A DNA stretch of 64,000 nt, from assembly GCA_963580285.1 (NCBI GenBank), contig OY757016.1:42733124-42797123 (forward strand). Reading direction: 5' to 3'. A program made the translations under genes and the position numbers. Shown one piece after another: positions 34,756 to 46,822 of this stretch. Source of the DNA: Lucinisca nassula (taxonomy: Eukaryota > Mollusca > Bivalvia > Lucinida > Lucinidae). How positions within the stretch are numbered: position 1 is the first letter of the stretch; every line of letters starts with the position of its first letter. A model generated the notes under the pieces. That model saw nothing but the letters and a program-made list of their open reading frames with translations. It had not been told where the DNA came from and did not search any database.

Positions 34756-35449
34756 CATCACGAAAACATGCCTATATAATTCTGATCATCTATATATAGT
34801 TAAACTGGGGTTTACACTGGTAAACCTTATTTTTCTTATTTCTGCTCAAAATATAGACTGTGGGTACTCGTTAGAACCGCCTCGATGAGGCGGTTCTAAC
34901 GAATACTTACAGTCTATATTTGCTCAAAATATAGACTGTGAGTACTCGTTAGAACCGCCTCGATGAGGCGGTTCTAACGAATACTCACAGTCTATATTTT
35001 GAGCAGTAATAAGAAAAATATCACAATTTTTCATCTGAAAATTGTCATCTTTTTCGGCGCTAAAATTTGCAATGTACAGTCGAACTTCAATGGCTCGAAC
35101 ACCTTTGGGACCTCGAAAATCTGTTCGAGACAGGGGTAGTTCGAACCACTGAGGTTAGTGTCAGGAGGCATAACGGGACTCTTTTACAAATCTTTTCGGT
35201 GTTCGATATTGAATATGTATGCTGTGTGTACTCATTAGAATCGCCTCATCGAGGCGATTCTAATGAGTACACACAGCATACCTTTGCAAGTTTAAAGACT
35301 AAAATATCCTTAATTATCCCCTACTGTGTCTTATGTAGAGGATTTCGATAGGGGCTCAAGAACGGGTACGACTCATCCATGGTAAACGAGCCATCGGTGT
35401 TCGAGCCATCGAAATTCTACTGCATTTGTATAAGCGCGTTTTCGTAATG
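34756..35449 (+). mobile_element. MITE A with two cores, split by a pogo-like MITE
   Basis: Left CATCACGAAAACATGCCTAT. Two complete core palindromes stand in tandem (34851-34918 and 34924-35001). The right part is interrupted at 35077-35422 and ends 'taagcgcgttttcgtaatg'. Confidence 0.78.
35077..35422 (+). mobile_element. Pogo/Tigger-like MITE holding a core palindrome
   Basis: Terminal repeats start CAGTCGAACTTCAATGGCTC on the left and CAGTAGAATTTCGATGGCTC on the inverse right end (27-bp TIR, about 4 mismatches). The left flank is TA and the right flank CA, a likely TA duplication with one change. Inside, 35218-35283 is a perfect version of the core with paired substitutions. A decayed relative is at 49864-49940. 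Confidence 0.72.
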
Positions 35450-35492
35450 AACGTCCGAGGACCCAACAGGAGCAGTATCAACAAACGATTAC

Positions 35493-35676
35493 CTGTATTG
35501 ATAAAGCTGCCGCTGCTTTCATCCACCGTCCAGTATTGCTTAAAGTAGCTAAAATTAGTCATTTCATTTCTTTTCATGTTGTCAATGCTGCAGTGTTCAC
35601 AGATTTTAGTTATTTCAGCTGCTGACAGCTTTCTCTTCAGAAACACTGCTAACTTCTTTACTGTCCCCGGCATATC
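35493..35676 (-). CDS. Sulfotransferase exon, C-terminal helical part
   Basis: 184-bp exon on the - strand, acceptor 'ttggtttag', donor ACAG|GTAATC, phase 0 in and phase 1 out. It encodes DMPGTVKKLAVFLKRKLSAA followed by CEHCSIDNMKRNEMTNFSYF. This is the conserved sulfotransferase stretch with D-P-x-G-x-V-x-K-L-A-x-F-L and the C-S-F/I-x-x-M-K-x-N-x-x-T-N motif. The exon ends in FINTG, where the family's RKG loop starts. It lies just downstream (in gene order) of a 3-kb intron made largely of SINE-like, MITE and Helentron-like sequence. Confidence 0.92.
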
Positions 35677-35757
35677 CTAAACCAAGAAATGAAAACAGTA
35701 AAACAATTCAACCAAAATTAATTATCTAAATCTATCAAATCCTATACTGAATGAAAC

Positions 35758-36170
35758 AAGAGGGCCATTATGGCCCTATATAGCTCACCTGAGCTTAGAG
35801 ATTTGAAGTTTCACAAGGAAGATTGCTTAAAAACTTTGAACAGTCTTGGTAGAGGTCTTCTAGATGAAGCTTCATACTAAATAATAAAGATCTGGGCCTT
35901 CTGGTTTCAGACAAGAAGATTTTTAAAGGTTTAACCTTATTTCAACTTTTCGTTGCCATGGTAACCAGATTTCTCCATGGAATGGATTACTTAGAACAAC
36001 TCTGAAAGAAGACCGTCCAAAGATAATTTCTGCCAAGTTTGGTAAGAATCTGTTCAGTGGCTTAGGAGATGTCGTTTAAAGAAATTGTGAACGGAAGGAA
36101 GGACGAGGACGATGACGGAACGGACCGTGACCGATGACAGTAGCTCCCCCGGAGACTACGGCTAAAGTGA
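35758..36170 (+). mobile_element. Helentron/pearl-like element, single unit
   Basis: 'aagagggccattatggccct' then 'tagctcacctgag', one repeat-like unit ('tagatgaagcttcatac') and an end with (gacgg)-type runs. Beyond it 36171-37167 shows nothing recognisable except a (ctgt)-rich patch near 36840-36870. Confidence 0.65.
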
Positions 36171-37167
36171 CCAAAAATCAAAACCGGTCGTTCATGAAAA
36201 CAAGAAAGCACCCGTTATATTTAGTGTTGTTAACTGTGCTATTCTACATGTACATGTAAGACCATGGTCACCTGTTACAAGAAAAGCGAAACTAACATGT
36301 GCTCCTGTTGTATGACCGTTTGCAGAATGTGTTGTTTACAAAGTCATCGAAGAGAAACGAAATTGGGACAGAAGCATGTTAGGACGGAATTATGTATCAT
36401 TATAACCTTAGAAGGGAATAAAATAAACCCCTATCAAATGAGTATAAAGATGTTTGCTTGTAACATCAACAGTATAGTCAAGAACCCTGTTCCGGATCAG
36501 TCACGCGTCATTGAGTGTTGTAGCCAGTATGGTTGCTTGCTGCTCTGAACGTATGGTACCATTTTATAGGAAAATTATCCCTCTACAAATAGCACACAAT
36601 CATTTTCCTAACCCCATTCGGCTGTCTTTCAGGATTGCAGAATATGATACCACGGTTAGACCCCAGTTACAGATCCCGGTACCCTGTAGCGACTCGCGAG
36701 ATATCGAATAGCGTTAATCTATTTGGAAACGACCAAAATATGTCAGCTCATTTTCAGTGTCATTCAGTAAACACTAAATATCAATTTTTGATCATGCGTC
36801 CCCCAACCCACGATAGAAGATATTGTTTTGTCCCCGGTCTGTCGATCCATCTGACTGTCTGTGCGCCACGTTTTCGTGTTCGCTCCGTAACTTTGAAACC
36901 ATCTGAGATAGTCTCATGAAACTTTGCAGAAATGAAAAACACCATTACACGACGTGCAGTACACAAAGATAATAATTTTTGCTTTTTGTTTTACTTTTTT
37001 GGAGTTATGGCCTTTTGAGCATGGAAAATACCGATTTTGTCATTCACTCATGCCCTCTCTCACTTGAAAACTGCGTGAGATATTATCACGCAACTTTACA
37101 GACATGTAAACCTTCAACAGATGATGCGCAGAATAAGAAGACAAGAAACACGGCTATTTTACTCTTG

Positions 37168-37395
37168 TTGGGGCCTCCGTGGCCTAATGGGTAAGTGCGC
37201 TGAATCTTTATAATTACATTTCTCTCCGCTGTGGTTCGCGCCTCGCTCAGACCACATGTGTGACGCCAAGTTCTTCAACGGAAGGTGCGGTGGTTTTTCT
37301 TCAGGTACTCCGGTTTTCGCCCACCTCTGGTTAACGATCGGCACGAAATAAGTGCAGTGATCTTGGAAGGGTCGTAAAACCAAAACCAAAAATTA
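37168..37395 (+). mobile_element. tRNA-derived SINE
   Basis: 'ggcctccgtggcctaatggg' head with an insertion between the boxes, 'gtggttcgcgcct' B box, body 'ggtactccggttttcgccca', tail 'gggtcgtaaaaccaaaacca'. Confidence 0.75.
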
Positions 37396-37499
37396 TATTA
37401 TTGCAGTTATGGCCCTTTGAACATTAGAAACAGTGATCGCTTGAGCTGCGGAACTTGAAAATCGTGATTTATTTTATAAAGCTTCATATAAATGTAAAT

Positions 37500-37715
37500 G
37501 ACCATCCGTGGCCTAGTGGGTAAAAGCAATGACTCTTAATCACCGCTGTGGTTCGAACCTTGGTGGGGCGGGCTACATGTGAGACGCCAAGTTCTTCAAC
37601 AGAAAGCCAGGAGCTTTTTCTCCGGATAGTCCGGTTTTCACCCACCACTGATTAACGATTGGCCAGATATAAATGAAACAATCTTGAAAGGGCCGTTAAA
37701 CACACATCAACATCA
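37500..37715 (+). mobile_element. tRNA-derived SINE
   Basis: 'ccgtggcctagtgggtaaaa' (A box), 'gtggttcgaacct' (B box), body as above, tail 'gggccgttaaacacacatca'. 37716-38023 after it holds no recognised feature. Confidence 0.78.
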
Positions 37716-38023
37716 AAATTCTCAAGTTCCCTACTTACGTATAGAATGGATGGATAGGATGCACAATTATTCCAGTGTAACTAATTGGCATTGCATTGAA
37801 GCCCTGCATTAAGTGATTCGTAACTGGGGTCTAAAGAATTCAATGTTTTTTCGTTTACAAAATACATATATCTTCGTTTTATTTCAAATTCTATTTTTTT
37901 TATAAATCTTCCCTTACCAGTTATTCAAGATGGCCACAGCTTCTGGTCGTCTGACCTCCGTTTCTAGCGGATTACCATGTTAATACAGTTTAGCGCGTCT
38001 AAAAACATGTCCGTAAGAAATAA

Positions 38024-38279
38024 TGGCGTCCAAAATGGTGTCAGAAAATGATAACTATTAGGTAAAAATGACAACATCTTTATTATTTCTGCTTTCAACA
38101 TAGATTGTGGGTGCTCGTTAGAACCGCCTCAATGAGACGGTTCTAACGAGTACCCACAATCTATGTTTTTGAGCAAAAGTAAGGCAGATAATGTACACCC
38201 CGTAAACCCCACTTTTCTCTATATAAAGCGGGGTTTGGGGGTGGGGGGGTCTTCGTTTCACGGACTTGTTATCGTGATG
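38024..38279 (+). mobile_element. MITE B2 (different left arm)
   Basis: The left arm 'ggcgtccaaaatggtgtcag' is not that of A or B. The core (38099-38164) and the right arm are B-type, ending 'cttgttatcgtgatg'. A second copy is at 51925-52154. Confidence 0.7.
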
Positions 38280-38689
38280 CGCGCGGACATCGGAAATACA
38301 AACGTCCTTCTGCACGCGCATGGTCGACAAAAGGGAAATTTAAAAAATAATAATAATATTTTTATTTACTGGATTTAAAAATAACTGAATCGGCTATATG
38401 ACTGACAGTAAGTTTTATGCTGAATGGCTTTCAAACTGTCTTGGTAACCTATCAAATTATTGTTGATCCGGAAAATCCGGGTACTTCAAGGTTTTATGAA
38501 GCAGCGGCTTATATGGATGAAACGCTCTGCCATGCGAGCATGAAGTATTAATTAACCCGCTCTGCAATGGCACTGTGGCTTGGAGTTTTACCAACATCAG
38601 CACATCATTTTCGTTTATCTAATCGTGGGGGAGGAGGTGGGGTCGGGAGATCAACGTTTTTTTTATTTTCTAGTTAAATTATTACTGAC

Positions 38690-38784
38690 CTTCACTGTGT
38701 CCTCGTACTTTAAAAACAGTATGTTCTCGTCATTTCGATGTTCCCAGAATTCTCGAACATGTGGTCCCCAAGGCGAATAAGCCA
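38690..38784 (-). CDS. Sulfotransferase exon with YED motif
   Basis: Short 95-bp exon on the - strand. Acceptor 'atcatttag', then 2 bases that with the preceding G make a Val codon, then AYSPWGPHVREFWEHRNDEN and ILFLKYEDTVK, ending at AAG|GTCAGT. It matches the sulfotransferase segment normally reading GSWFDHVxxWWxxR...LFLxYEDM. Here SPWGPHVREFWEHR shows that this part has drifted, but W, H, W and the LKYED run remain. Phase 1 in and phase 0 out fit both neighbours. It is too short to stand out as an open frame and was found by asking for the missing piece. Confidence 0.88.
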
Positions 38785-39331
38785 CTAAATGATATAGAAC
38801 TCATTTAAACAATTACACATGTGTTTTTACACACAATACTTCATAGGTAGTGGAAACAGGATGACGTTTAGTACATGCATTTTAAAACTAAGTTCAGCTC
38901 ATGTGCACGCTAGCTGGAGTAAGCAGTTAAAAATTACAATTTATTATATGACGTTGCGTCTAAGAATGAAATAACGCCATGTAATAAATTCGAATATTAC
39001 ATACGTGTTTCTATATTAACAGCCATAACCACACTTTTGCATGTACGATAACAGTGAAACAAACCAAATGTTATGGACACTGCCTCTGATAACCAGTTTT
39101 TGCCCGGCCGGGCTGATAACCGGGAATGATGTATTTTACATTAAGGTCGGTTATCATGACCGGTTTATATACTTCCAGACTGTGTTATGACTTTTAAACC
39201 TAAATATTGATTTACCAACTTTCTACTTTAAAATCATCCATGACAGCGTCATTGCTAACAACAACGTCTTCTCACGTGATGTCAACATTATATCGTAATT
39301 TATCTTTGCGATAGGCCACATTTGCGAAAGG

Positions 39332-39440
39332 GCACTGTGCTGGTAAACTTCCTCGGAAATGTGTGGGTAGTTAAACTGGCCGGCTCGTTATGACCTAAAT
39401 TGTGTTGAACGGGTCGTCGAAATCCAAACAAACAAACAAA
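39332..39440 (+). mobile_element. Small SINE-like tail fragment
   Basis: Runs from 'cactgtgctggtaaac' to 'tgacctaaattgtgttgaac' and 'ccaaacaaacaaacaaaa', as at 11740 and 41690. Confidence 0.5.
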
Positions 39441-39478
39441 AACCTCTGTGCCATCCAAAATGCGAAAAGCGAAGTCAC

Positions 39479-39680
39479 CATTACGAAAACATGCCAACAC
39501 AAATGGAGTGTAAACTTTACCGCCAAAAAAAAAGAAGAAGAAAAAAAAAAAAAAAAAAAAAAAAAACACGAAATTTTTAAGATGAAAAATTGTGATAGTT
39601 TTCTTATATAAGAAAAATAAGGTATATCCCTGTAAATCCCAGTTATACTATATAAAAGTGGGTGTTCAATGGGGTCAAAT
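39479..39680 (-). mobile_element. MITE A lacking its core
   Basis: Starts 'cattacgaaaacatgccaac'. At 39600-39616 'ttttcttat' joins 'ataagaaaaataagg' directly, so the whole palindrome is gone. Confidence 0.7.
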
Positions 39681-39739
39681 TACATAGGCTGACCTGTGTG
39701 TTTACTGATACTATATTTTTGAATTTCATTTTTTTTTTT

Positions 39740-40140
39740 AATTTGATTTTTTCGATGACTTGTGTAAACTCCGGCGAATCACTCACAGACTGTTTGAAGG
39801 CCGAAGGGTTCATGCTTGAGTGACTCGCCAGAGTTTATACATCGAAAAAGTAGTCGCAGATAAGATTGACAAGGCGGAGCAATTCAGGTGTTGTCAATAT
39901 ATGTCAAATTCGCTGAGTCCACCAGAAGATTCGGTAGAGTGCCTTTCACACGCTTTCTACCAGCGGACGAAATGGTCATACACGCCTCTACAGTTGGATT
40001 CACACAATCTGGTGACTTAGTTTACCTTTTTGTTAATGGAATATTCTTAAGACAGGTACAAACGATAGCTCCGCCTAGTCAATCTTAGCTGCGACTACTT
40101 TTATAGTAGTCGCAGCTAAGATTGACTAGGCGGCACAAAA
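39740..40140. repeat. Paired foldbacks, one perfect
   Basis: A 29-bp-arm perfect hairpin (40071-40099 / 40105-40133) begins CCGCCTAGTCAATCTTAGCT. A larger imperfect foldback at 39745-39850 carries a related 'gtagtcgcagataagattga' stretch, and another relative is at 14455. 40141-41261 further on has only AT-rich sequence and short repeats ('ggttattctttggaagcaat'). Confidence 0.8.
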
Positions 40141-41261
40141 AATGTTCATTCATTTCTTATCATTCAAACTTTTACATCGAAATGTTAAAAATGCCACCGA
40201 CATGGAATCATTTTAGGAATTCTTTAGAAAGCATAAGAATGAAGTTACCAACGGCCACCGCGTACTGATTATTCGATTTTGAAAGCAACCCAAGTATAAA
40301 AAATCAAGTGTTTAAAATCAGTTTATTTGTTTCTAACATTTATGTTTTTATTTAATCGAGCGCTGTTGACGTCACTTCATACAAAATGACGTAAAGCGCG
40401 GGTTCTTATCGTGCTCTTTGACGTCACGTTATATAACTACCTGTCGCTGTGTGAAATTTTTTTGAGATTCTTGCTCATGGAATTTATCGAAGTATAAACC
40501 ATTTATTTCAACCAATCAAATCGCTTGAAATGTACATCATGATAGAAAATTGGAATAATCGGCGTCCCAGTGCTGCTGCTCAACGTGAAGGGTTTATCAT
40601 GTGAAATATGTTGGCTGTTTATTCAATTACAGTCTTCAAAAAGGAAATCTTTGGAAGCAATAAATACAACACAGGACTGAAAATCGTGGAGTGAACAAAT
40701 AAGTTCTAGAAGGGGTTATCCTTTGGAAGCAATGAATACACCACAGAACTGGAAAATCTGGAGTGTACATGTTTTCTGGGCCAGACTAGCTAGTTTCGGC
40801 CATTTAGGCCTCATCAGTTACCCTCAAATATTTTCAAAATTTCACAATGGAATCAATGATCCCAAAGGACAAGAAAATATAAAATACACTATGATGTAGG
40901 GTAGGGAGACTTTTACGGCCGCCACACATTCACAGACAACATCTGTAGTGACGTTAAATATGTTCTAGAAGGGGTTATTCTTTGGAAGCAATGAATGTAC
41001 ATTTATTTTTCGCATTAATTCTCCACCATCATGGAATTTCGCATACATGTTTTGTAACTACGAGTAGTATTCAATAAAATGGTATAAACTGCCCGATGCT
41101 GACAATTGTCATTTCTTTTCACATAAAGAAATATACTGTTAAATCATGTTATAACTGTTATACTGTTAAAATCATGGATTGCCTATAGTAGTAATATAAC
41201 TATGCAATACTTGGGTATATTTAATTGGTGTAAAAATGGTATTTGTCAGATGATTTGTGAT

Positions 41262-41360
41262 ATTTTTCTTAATGCCATTCAAAACATAGATTTGTGGTAC
41301 TAATTAGAAACAGCATCTAATGAATACCTACAACTATGTTCTGGGCACAATAAGAAAAGC
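41262..41360. repeat. Decayed core palindrome
   Basis: 'aaacatagatttgtggtact' with a weak inverse arm and MITE-like 'tttttctta' / 'aataagaaaa' flanks. Confidence 0.5.
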
Positions 41361-41509
41361 AAACACCTAGAGCCAAGGTTCATTTTTTCTTCGAAACTGT
41401 GTTTACTAGCCTGTGAATTACATGTACATGTACTAGTTAACGTGACAACCCCATGAACATTATTTTGTTGGCATTTAATGACGAAACGTGAGATAAAACA
41501 AAATAATAA

Positions 41510-43397
41510 CAGTAAGGCTTGGGTATTCAAAGTCAAGGTTATTCCTTGACCTTGGCCCCAGGCCATTCAGATATGAAAATTAAAACTTAATTTCCCCAAA
41601 AACTACTGGGCCATTGGTAACCAAATTTCATATGAAAGCTTTTAGGAACAAGTTCATTTGAAATAAACATGACCAATATATTTTTCTGGCGAAAGAAGGT
41701 GTACTGTACTGGTTAACAGCTTACGTATAAGCATGCCCAGGAAAAGTGTGGATAGGTAAACTGACCGTCTCAAAAATGACCTAAATAGTGTTGACTCTGC
41801 CGGTTACAACCCTGATACAAACAAAACATGCCCAATGTGACTGTCATGCCTATATATGGTAAATCACTTCAAAAAGCTTCTTCTCCGACACAAATTGGCT
41901 GATTTACTGGAAACCCGATATGAAGCAATCGTGACTAAAGCCCATTATAGTTAGATCAAAAGATGACCATTGGTTGACCTTCACCTATTTTATTTGTTCA
42001 TATAGGCATATGTATAGAAAAAAAAGTTAAAATCGTGTATTTTTTTCGGATACTAATATAGCCTGTGATTTGAAAATGGGTATTCAAGGTCAAGGTCATA
42101 CATTGCTTTTGGACCAAGGTCATTCAGATAAGAAGAAACCAGTGGGCCATTAGCAACAAATTTCACGTGAAAACTTTTAAGAACAAGGAAAAGCAAATCA
42201 ACTAAAATGAGCTTGGTCACATGACCTGTACGACCCCCATGCCCATTATGGTGAAAACACTTTAAACCCCAATTTCTCTGTAACCGATGATCTGATTTCT
42301 TCCGAACTTGAAATGTAGCATTATGATCTCGGACCCATCATAAATTGTTCAAATGATGACTTTGCCTTGACCGCCACGTCAAGGTCGGATTCCATTGCAT
42401 ATGCTTTTATATGGGAAAAAGTGGACTTAGTTTATTTTTCGGAAACAATTGTTTCCCGAGAACTTTAAATCTGTATATGCAATCAACTGAATGAGTAAAT
42501 GAAACTACATGCGTATCAAAGGTCAAGGTTATTGACTGACCTTTTATCAAGGTGCTCGACCATGTACCAAGGTCACTCAGATATCAAACTTAAACTGCTG
42601 AGCAAATTGAAGTCAATTTTCATATGAAGCTTTTACGGGATGAAATAAATGAAAATTTCAACTGGTCCAGATAACATGGCCAAGATGGCCGTAATGATCA
42701 TATATGGTAAAATATACTTTTTTCTCTAGAACCAGTGGGCCTATTGTCTTGAAACTTGAATTAAGCATTTGGGACTGGTAATTTATATGAATAATGAGTC
42801 TGTGTTGACCATCGACTCGTCTTACACCAAGGTAAAATTCGGACGAAATTGTTATTGCTCAGAACTTAAATTGAACCTGTATATGCAATTAGTTAAATGA
42901 GTTAATTAAACTGAATACCAAAGGTCAATGATACTCAATACCTGGCCCCGAAGTTATAAAACTTTTTTCATGCTCAACTCAGCTGAGCATGAACTTTGTG
43001 GTGCTCTAAAAATAAAATACTATGAGGTTGAGCGATTTTTCTTTCTCAGATAGCAGAGAATGTTATTTGTCCTGCTCGCAAATTTTAAAATGCCAACAAT
43101 TGTTGGCATTTTAATATTACTGAGCAGGACAAATTTCATACTCAAGTGACTTGAGCATGAAAATTTTTTTATAACCTCAGGCATAGTCCCGGGGTAATTC
43201 AGATATCGAAATAAAAACAGCTGGGCAAATTTGAGCCAAATTTTATATGCAGCCAATATGGAAAGGAGGAACAAAAGTTTGTTCAAATTGTTTTTGTCAC
43301 TTGACTAACTGGCTGCCATGGTGAATTCTGAGAACAAAATGACTCAACATACACGTAGCACTCAAGTGAGCGCCCCAGGACCATTGGTCCTCTGGTT
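41510..43397 (-). mobile_element. Helentron-like element, inverse, with nested repeats
   Basis: Its start lies on the right: '(ct)caagtgagcgccccagg' and 'accattggtcctctggttga'. It holds internal repeats with 'caaggtcattcagatat'. Nested inside are a SINE-like piece (41690-41830) and a foldback MITE (42949-43195, arms 'gaagttataaaac' / 'ttttttataacctc', with an inner palindrome on 'ccaacaattgttgg'). Confidence 0.6.
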
Positions 43398-43760
43398 GAA
43401 TTAGTGGCAGGGAGAGAATGTGTCCGTAAAAGGTACATTACGATCAATCTATCTCAAATAGCTTCATCTAAATTTTCGAGGCTTGTTAAGCTAAACAGAC
43501 TGGTCGTAAATCCCAAAATGAGCTTTTTCGCGACGGGATCACATTACGGCACATCCGTGTCACTAAGTGCGTTCTTTCATCATCACGAAAACACGCCTAT
43601 AACTTTACCGCCGAAAAAAAACGAAAATTTTTAGATGAATAATTGTGATATTTTTCTTATTTCTGCTCAAAGTATAGATTGTGGGTTCTCGTTAGAACCG
43701 TCTAATCGAGGCGGTTCTAACGAGTACCCACAGTCTATATTTTACGTTAGAACCGCCTCA

Positions 43761-46700
43761 CACTCATTCTCAAATGAATTGGGATATTGCAGTCGCTGTA
43801 TATTCTCTGAAACCAAGCAGTCATTTTTAACCAATGCATACGTTTGTATGACAGAACAACAAGTCCCGAAGATATCATGAATAACCTCCTGTAGAAAAGT
43901 ACCTTTTCAGGGAAAATGAGCCATGGGGAAACCCTGGTTTTGTAATGTTCGAGACTGTCGCTTTTCGAACTCTCTTTCTTACAAATTTGCAATTCCACTA
44001 GTAAGGAAAGGGTTAGGTGGTTTCCATAAATTCTACATATTATGGGTAGGGAAATAACTACCATTAGCAGGACCACAAGGTGTCATACTAAGTATTTTTC
44101 CCCGATTATGGCTGCCGCCGAAATTTAATTAAGCATTGTTATGTACGAGACGACGTTTTTATTCTTGATATTTCAAAACAACGTTTAGGTTTTTATACAC
44201 GGAAACGTGACCAAATGAAGATTCTATATTATATTAAGCATATAAGCTCGTTTGATGCTACCTGTACAATAGGAAATGAAAAATACTTGCCATACAAAAA
44301 TGTGCATGGATTTGTTGCAAAAATGCATGTAATGTTCGCGATCATTATACCAGGCTTATTACGTATGTATGGACAAAAAATGCTAGATTGAGTTAAACTC
44401 CCGCAATGTGTGACTAACACAAATACATCATTTGGAATGAAAATAATATTTTGATGTTGAAATTCCCTCATTTCCAGTGTTTTGTAATGTTCGAGACCTG
44501 TAATGTTCAATACCGATAATTGTTAGTCTAACAGCTTGATCACATTGCTCTCACGTGGTACAGTTTTCCGTTACCAGATTACGTTGTAGAAAGTATCTGC
44601 AGACGGCATGGTTGCCTTTTCCGGTGTTTGATGTGTGAGGGAGTCGGCAGACAATACCACAGTTAAGGGAAAACAGAAGTCATATTTTGTTTTTAAATAC
44701 CTGCATAGAAATTTTTTATCTTTTTCCATTATTATTTGCCACAATTAATATGGTTCAATTAAGAATATGCCACCAAACATCATTATTAATGAACAACATT
44801 TGCACGCTTGCAAGATCATTATTCTATTGCAATAAGAGTATGCGATGAAATGTCCGCTACATTTGGTATCGAACATGACAGGTTTGCTATGTTGACCGTC
44901 CAGGGTTAATGACTGCAAATAAAATAACTATTTTGAATTGTGCAACCTTAGTTGTGTAAAATGAACACGTTTAGTGATATACATGTTTGCTACATTTCTA
45001 CCAATAGCTGCAAACAGTAACAATTGTTTGATTTGAGGTTTAACGTCCCCGTCAACACTGTAAAGGTCATTTTGGAGACGTTGCTTCCAATTTTGTGGGA
45101 CTTTTACCCGACATTGAGATGAAATGACATCTCAAGACCTGTAGCCCAATGAAACCAATAGGGTTTATTAGCATGGACGGTCCATCTCGCACCGCGGTTC
45201 CTGGACAGGCTTAGATCCTCTAAGCGGTTAACCAGTACTAGTGTGCGGGCCGGATTCAGCTCTGCGTGGAAGCATCGTGCAGCCCATATATTTCTTCAAG
45301 CCCCTATAGGCGGGGGCCGGCAAACAGTAACAATGTCGATTCCAAATGTATTACTTGCATTCGATTTTGAGTTTGAGTCCCATAGCTCATAATCTTTTCC
45401 CAAATTTTATTTGCCAGAATGAATATTTTCAATATAAAATGTGCACTGTTAAGAAGGCACTTCAACTCTCCAATTTGTAGTTCCAAATGCATATTTTGAA
45501 TGTTGAAAAACATTGTAAGTGCAGTTTATGTTACTAACATTATTGTATCGAACATTTAAAATTGTATCGAACATCCCCACCTAAGATAAATATGTACATT
45601 TTAGGGTATGCTGGTTTACTCTTGATTATGTTAACTAGATACAACAAATACAACATCAGATTCATTTTCAATTTTACAGGTAGAAATGGTAAAGTGGCAT
45701 AGCATGTCCATTTACCGTGTATGGTAATGTCCGAGACCATCATAGCTGCCATTTACAGGCTTGCATTTGTTTATATTTCTGAGAAGTTATTTAAAAACTT
45801 CACAAAACGTGTTACTTTCTTCCAGCTGGTAGACAAAATTGGTTACACTTTGAAGACTTTTGTATAGAAAAATATTACTCTGGAATGCACTGTAATGTTC
45901 GATACTGTATTCTTGCGGTTGCACCATTAATTTTAGATACTTTAGAACATAAGGCCATGCGGTTGTTGTGTAATATATATGATAGATATGTCTTTTAATG
46001 TTTCGGCCACCTAAGAAAGCAGTTTATCTGTCAGGAGAGCATTTTTTATGCATAAAAGCATATACCGAGGTTTTTTGCGTAATAGCAACACCATGGTTCA
46101 AAAAGCATATGACTGAACATGCACTGTTACATTAGTTAGATCCAAAATATGAATGAAAATAACACTAACAGCTATATTGTCAGTTAATCACGTCAGTAAA
46201 CTACTTGACTTATAGAAACAAAATCACTGTAATGTCCCTGACTTTTTACATATAATTTAAATAAATGTATTGCTTATGCTTATCGTTTATCTAAAGTAAT
46301 ATTACTTGTGTTCCTTATTTACCACTCAATACCTGTTCAAATGCAATAGTCGTAAGTGATCTGGCTATTATGTGCTTCTCTTGAAACAAAACGAAAGTTG
46401 TATGTTTTCAGAAAACTATTTCTTTTTCTGTATTCTCTAACCAACCCTGAATTTTATTCAAAATGGCTTTTCATTTCTTTACCATATTATATGACCATAT
46501 GTTCAATATTGTCCCCGCTTAATAACCCGGTCGTAAGTTTCTGTCATTGCGAGCTGCGGTCTCTTGATTTTTGTGATGTTATAGAAGGGGGTAACGAACA
46601 AGTAGATTGTAGCGTACATTTCTCACAATCAAAATTTATCAAAATACCGACATATTTCTAGCTGTTGGGGTGAAATAACTTTTCATTTCTTGATCAAGGA

Positions 46701-46822
46701 ATTTCAACAGAGTATAGGTACATGTTAATACTTTATTTTGAACATATCGGTGACTGAATCTAAGTAACTTTATAATTTGACTTTTTAAACGGCTAAAATC
46801 CCAATTCATTTGAGAATGAGTG
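43761..46822. mobile_element. TIR transposon, 25-bp inverted ends, CTCA duplication
   Basis: Ends CACTCATTCTCAAATGAATT(GGGAT) and their inverse complement match over 25 bp. CTCA flanks both sides (43757-43760, 46823-46826). CAC-type ends with a 4-bp duplication suggest a Chapaev/CACTA-like affinity, but no transposase can be recognised. It holds a younger CAAA-SINE (45025-45319). An 18-bp motif TTTTGTAATGTTCGAGAC and variants recur inside. Confidence 0.72.
45025..45319 (-). mobile_element. CAAA-SINE with 15-bp target-site duplication
   Basis: GCAAACAGTAACAAT stands at 45010-45024 and 45320-45334. It is nested in the TIR transposon. Confidence 0.88.

Noticed and set aside
36264..36548. 94-codon cysteine-containing + strand frame
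   Set aside because: No motif with regular spacing. Looks like chance in AT-rich intron sequence.
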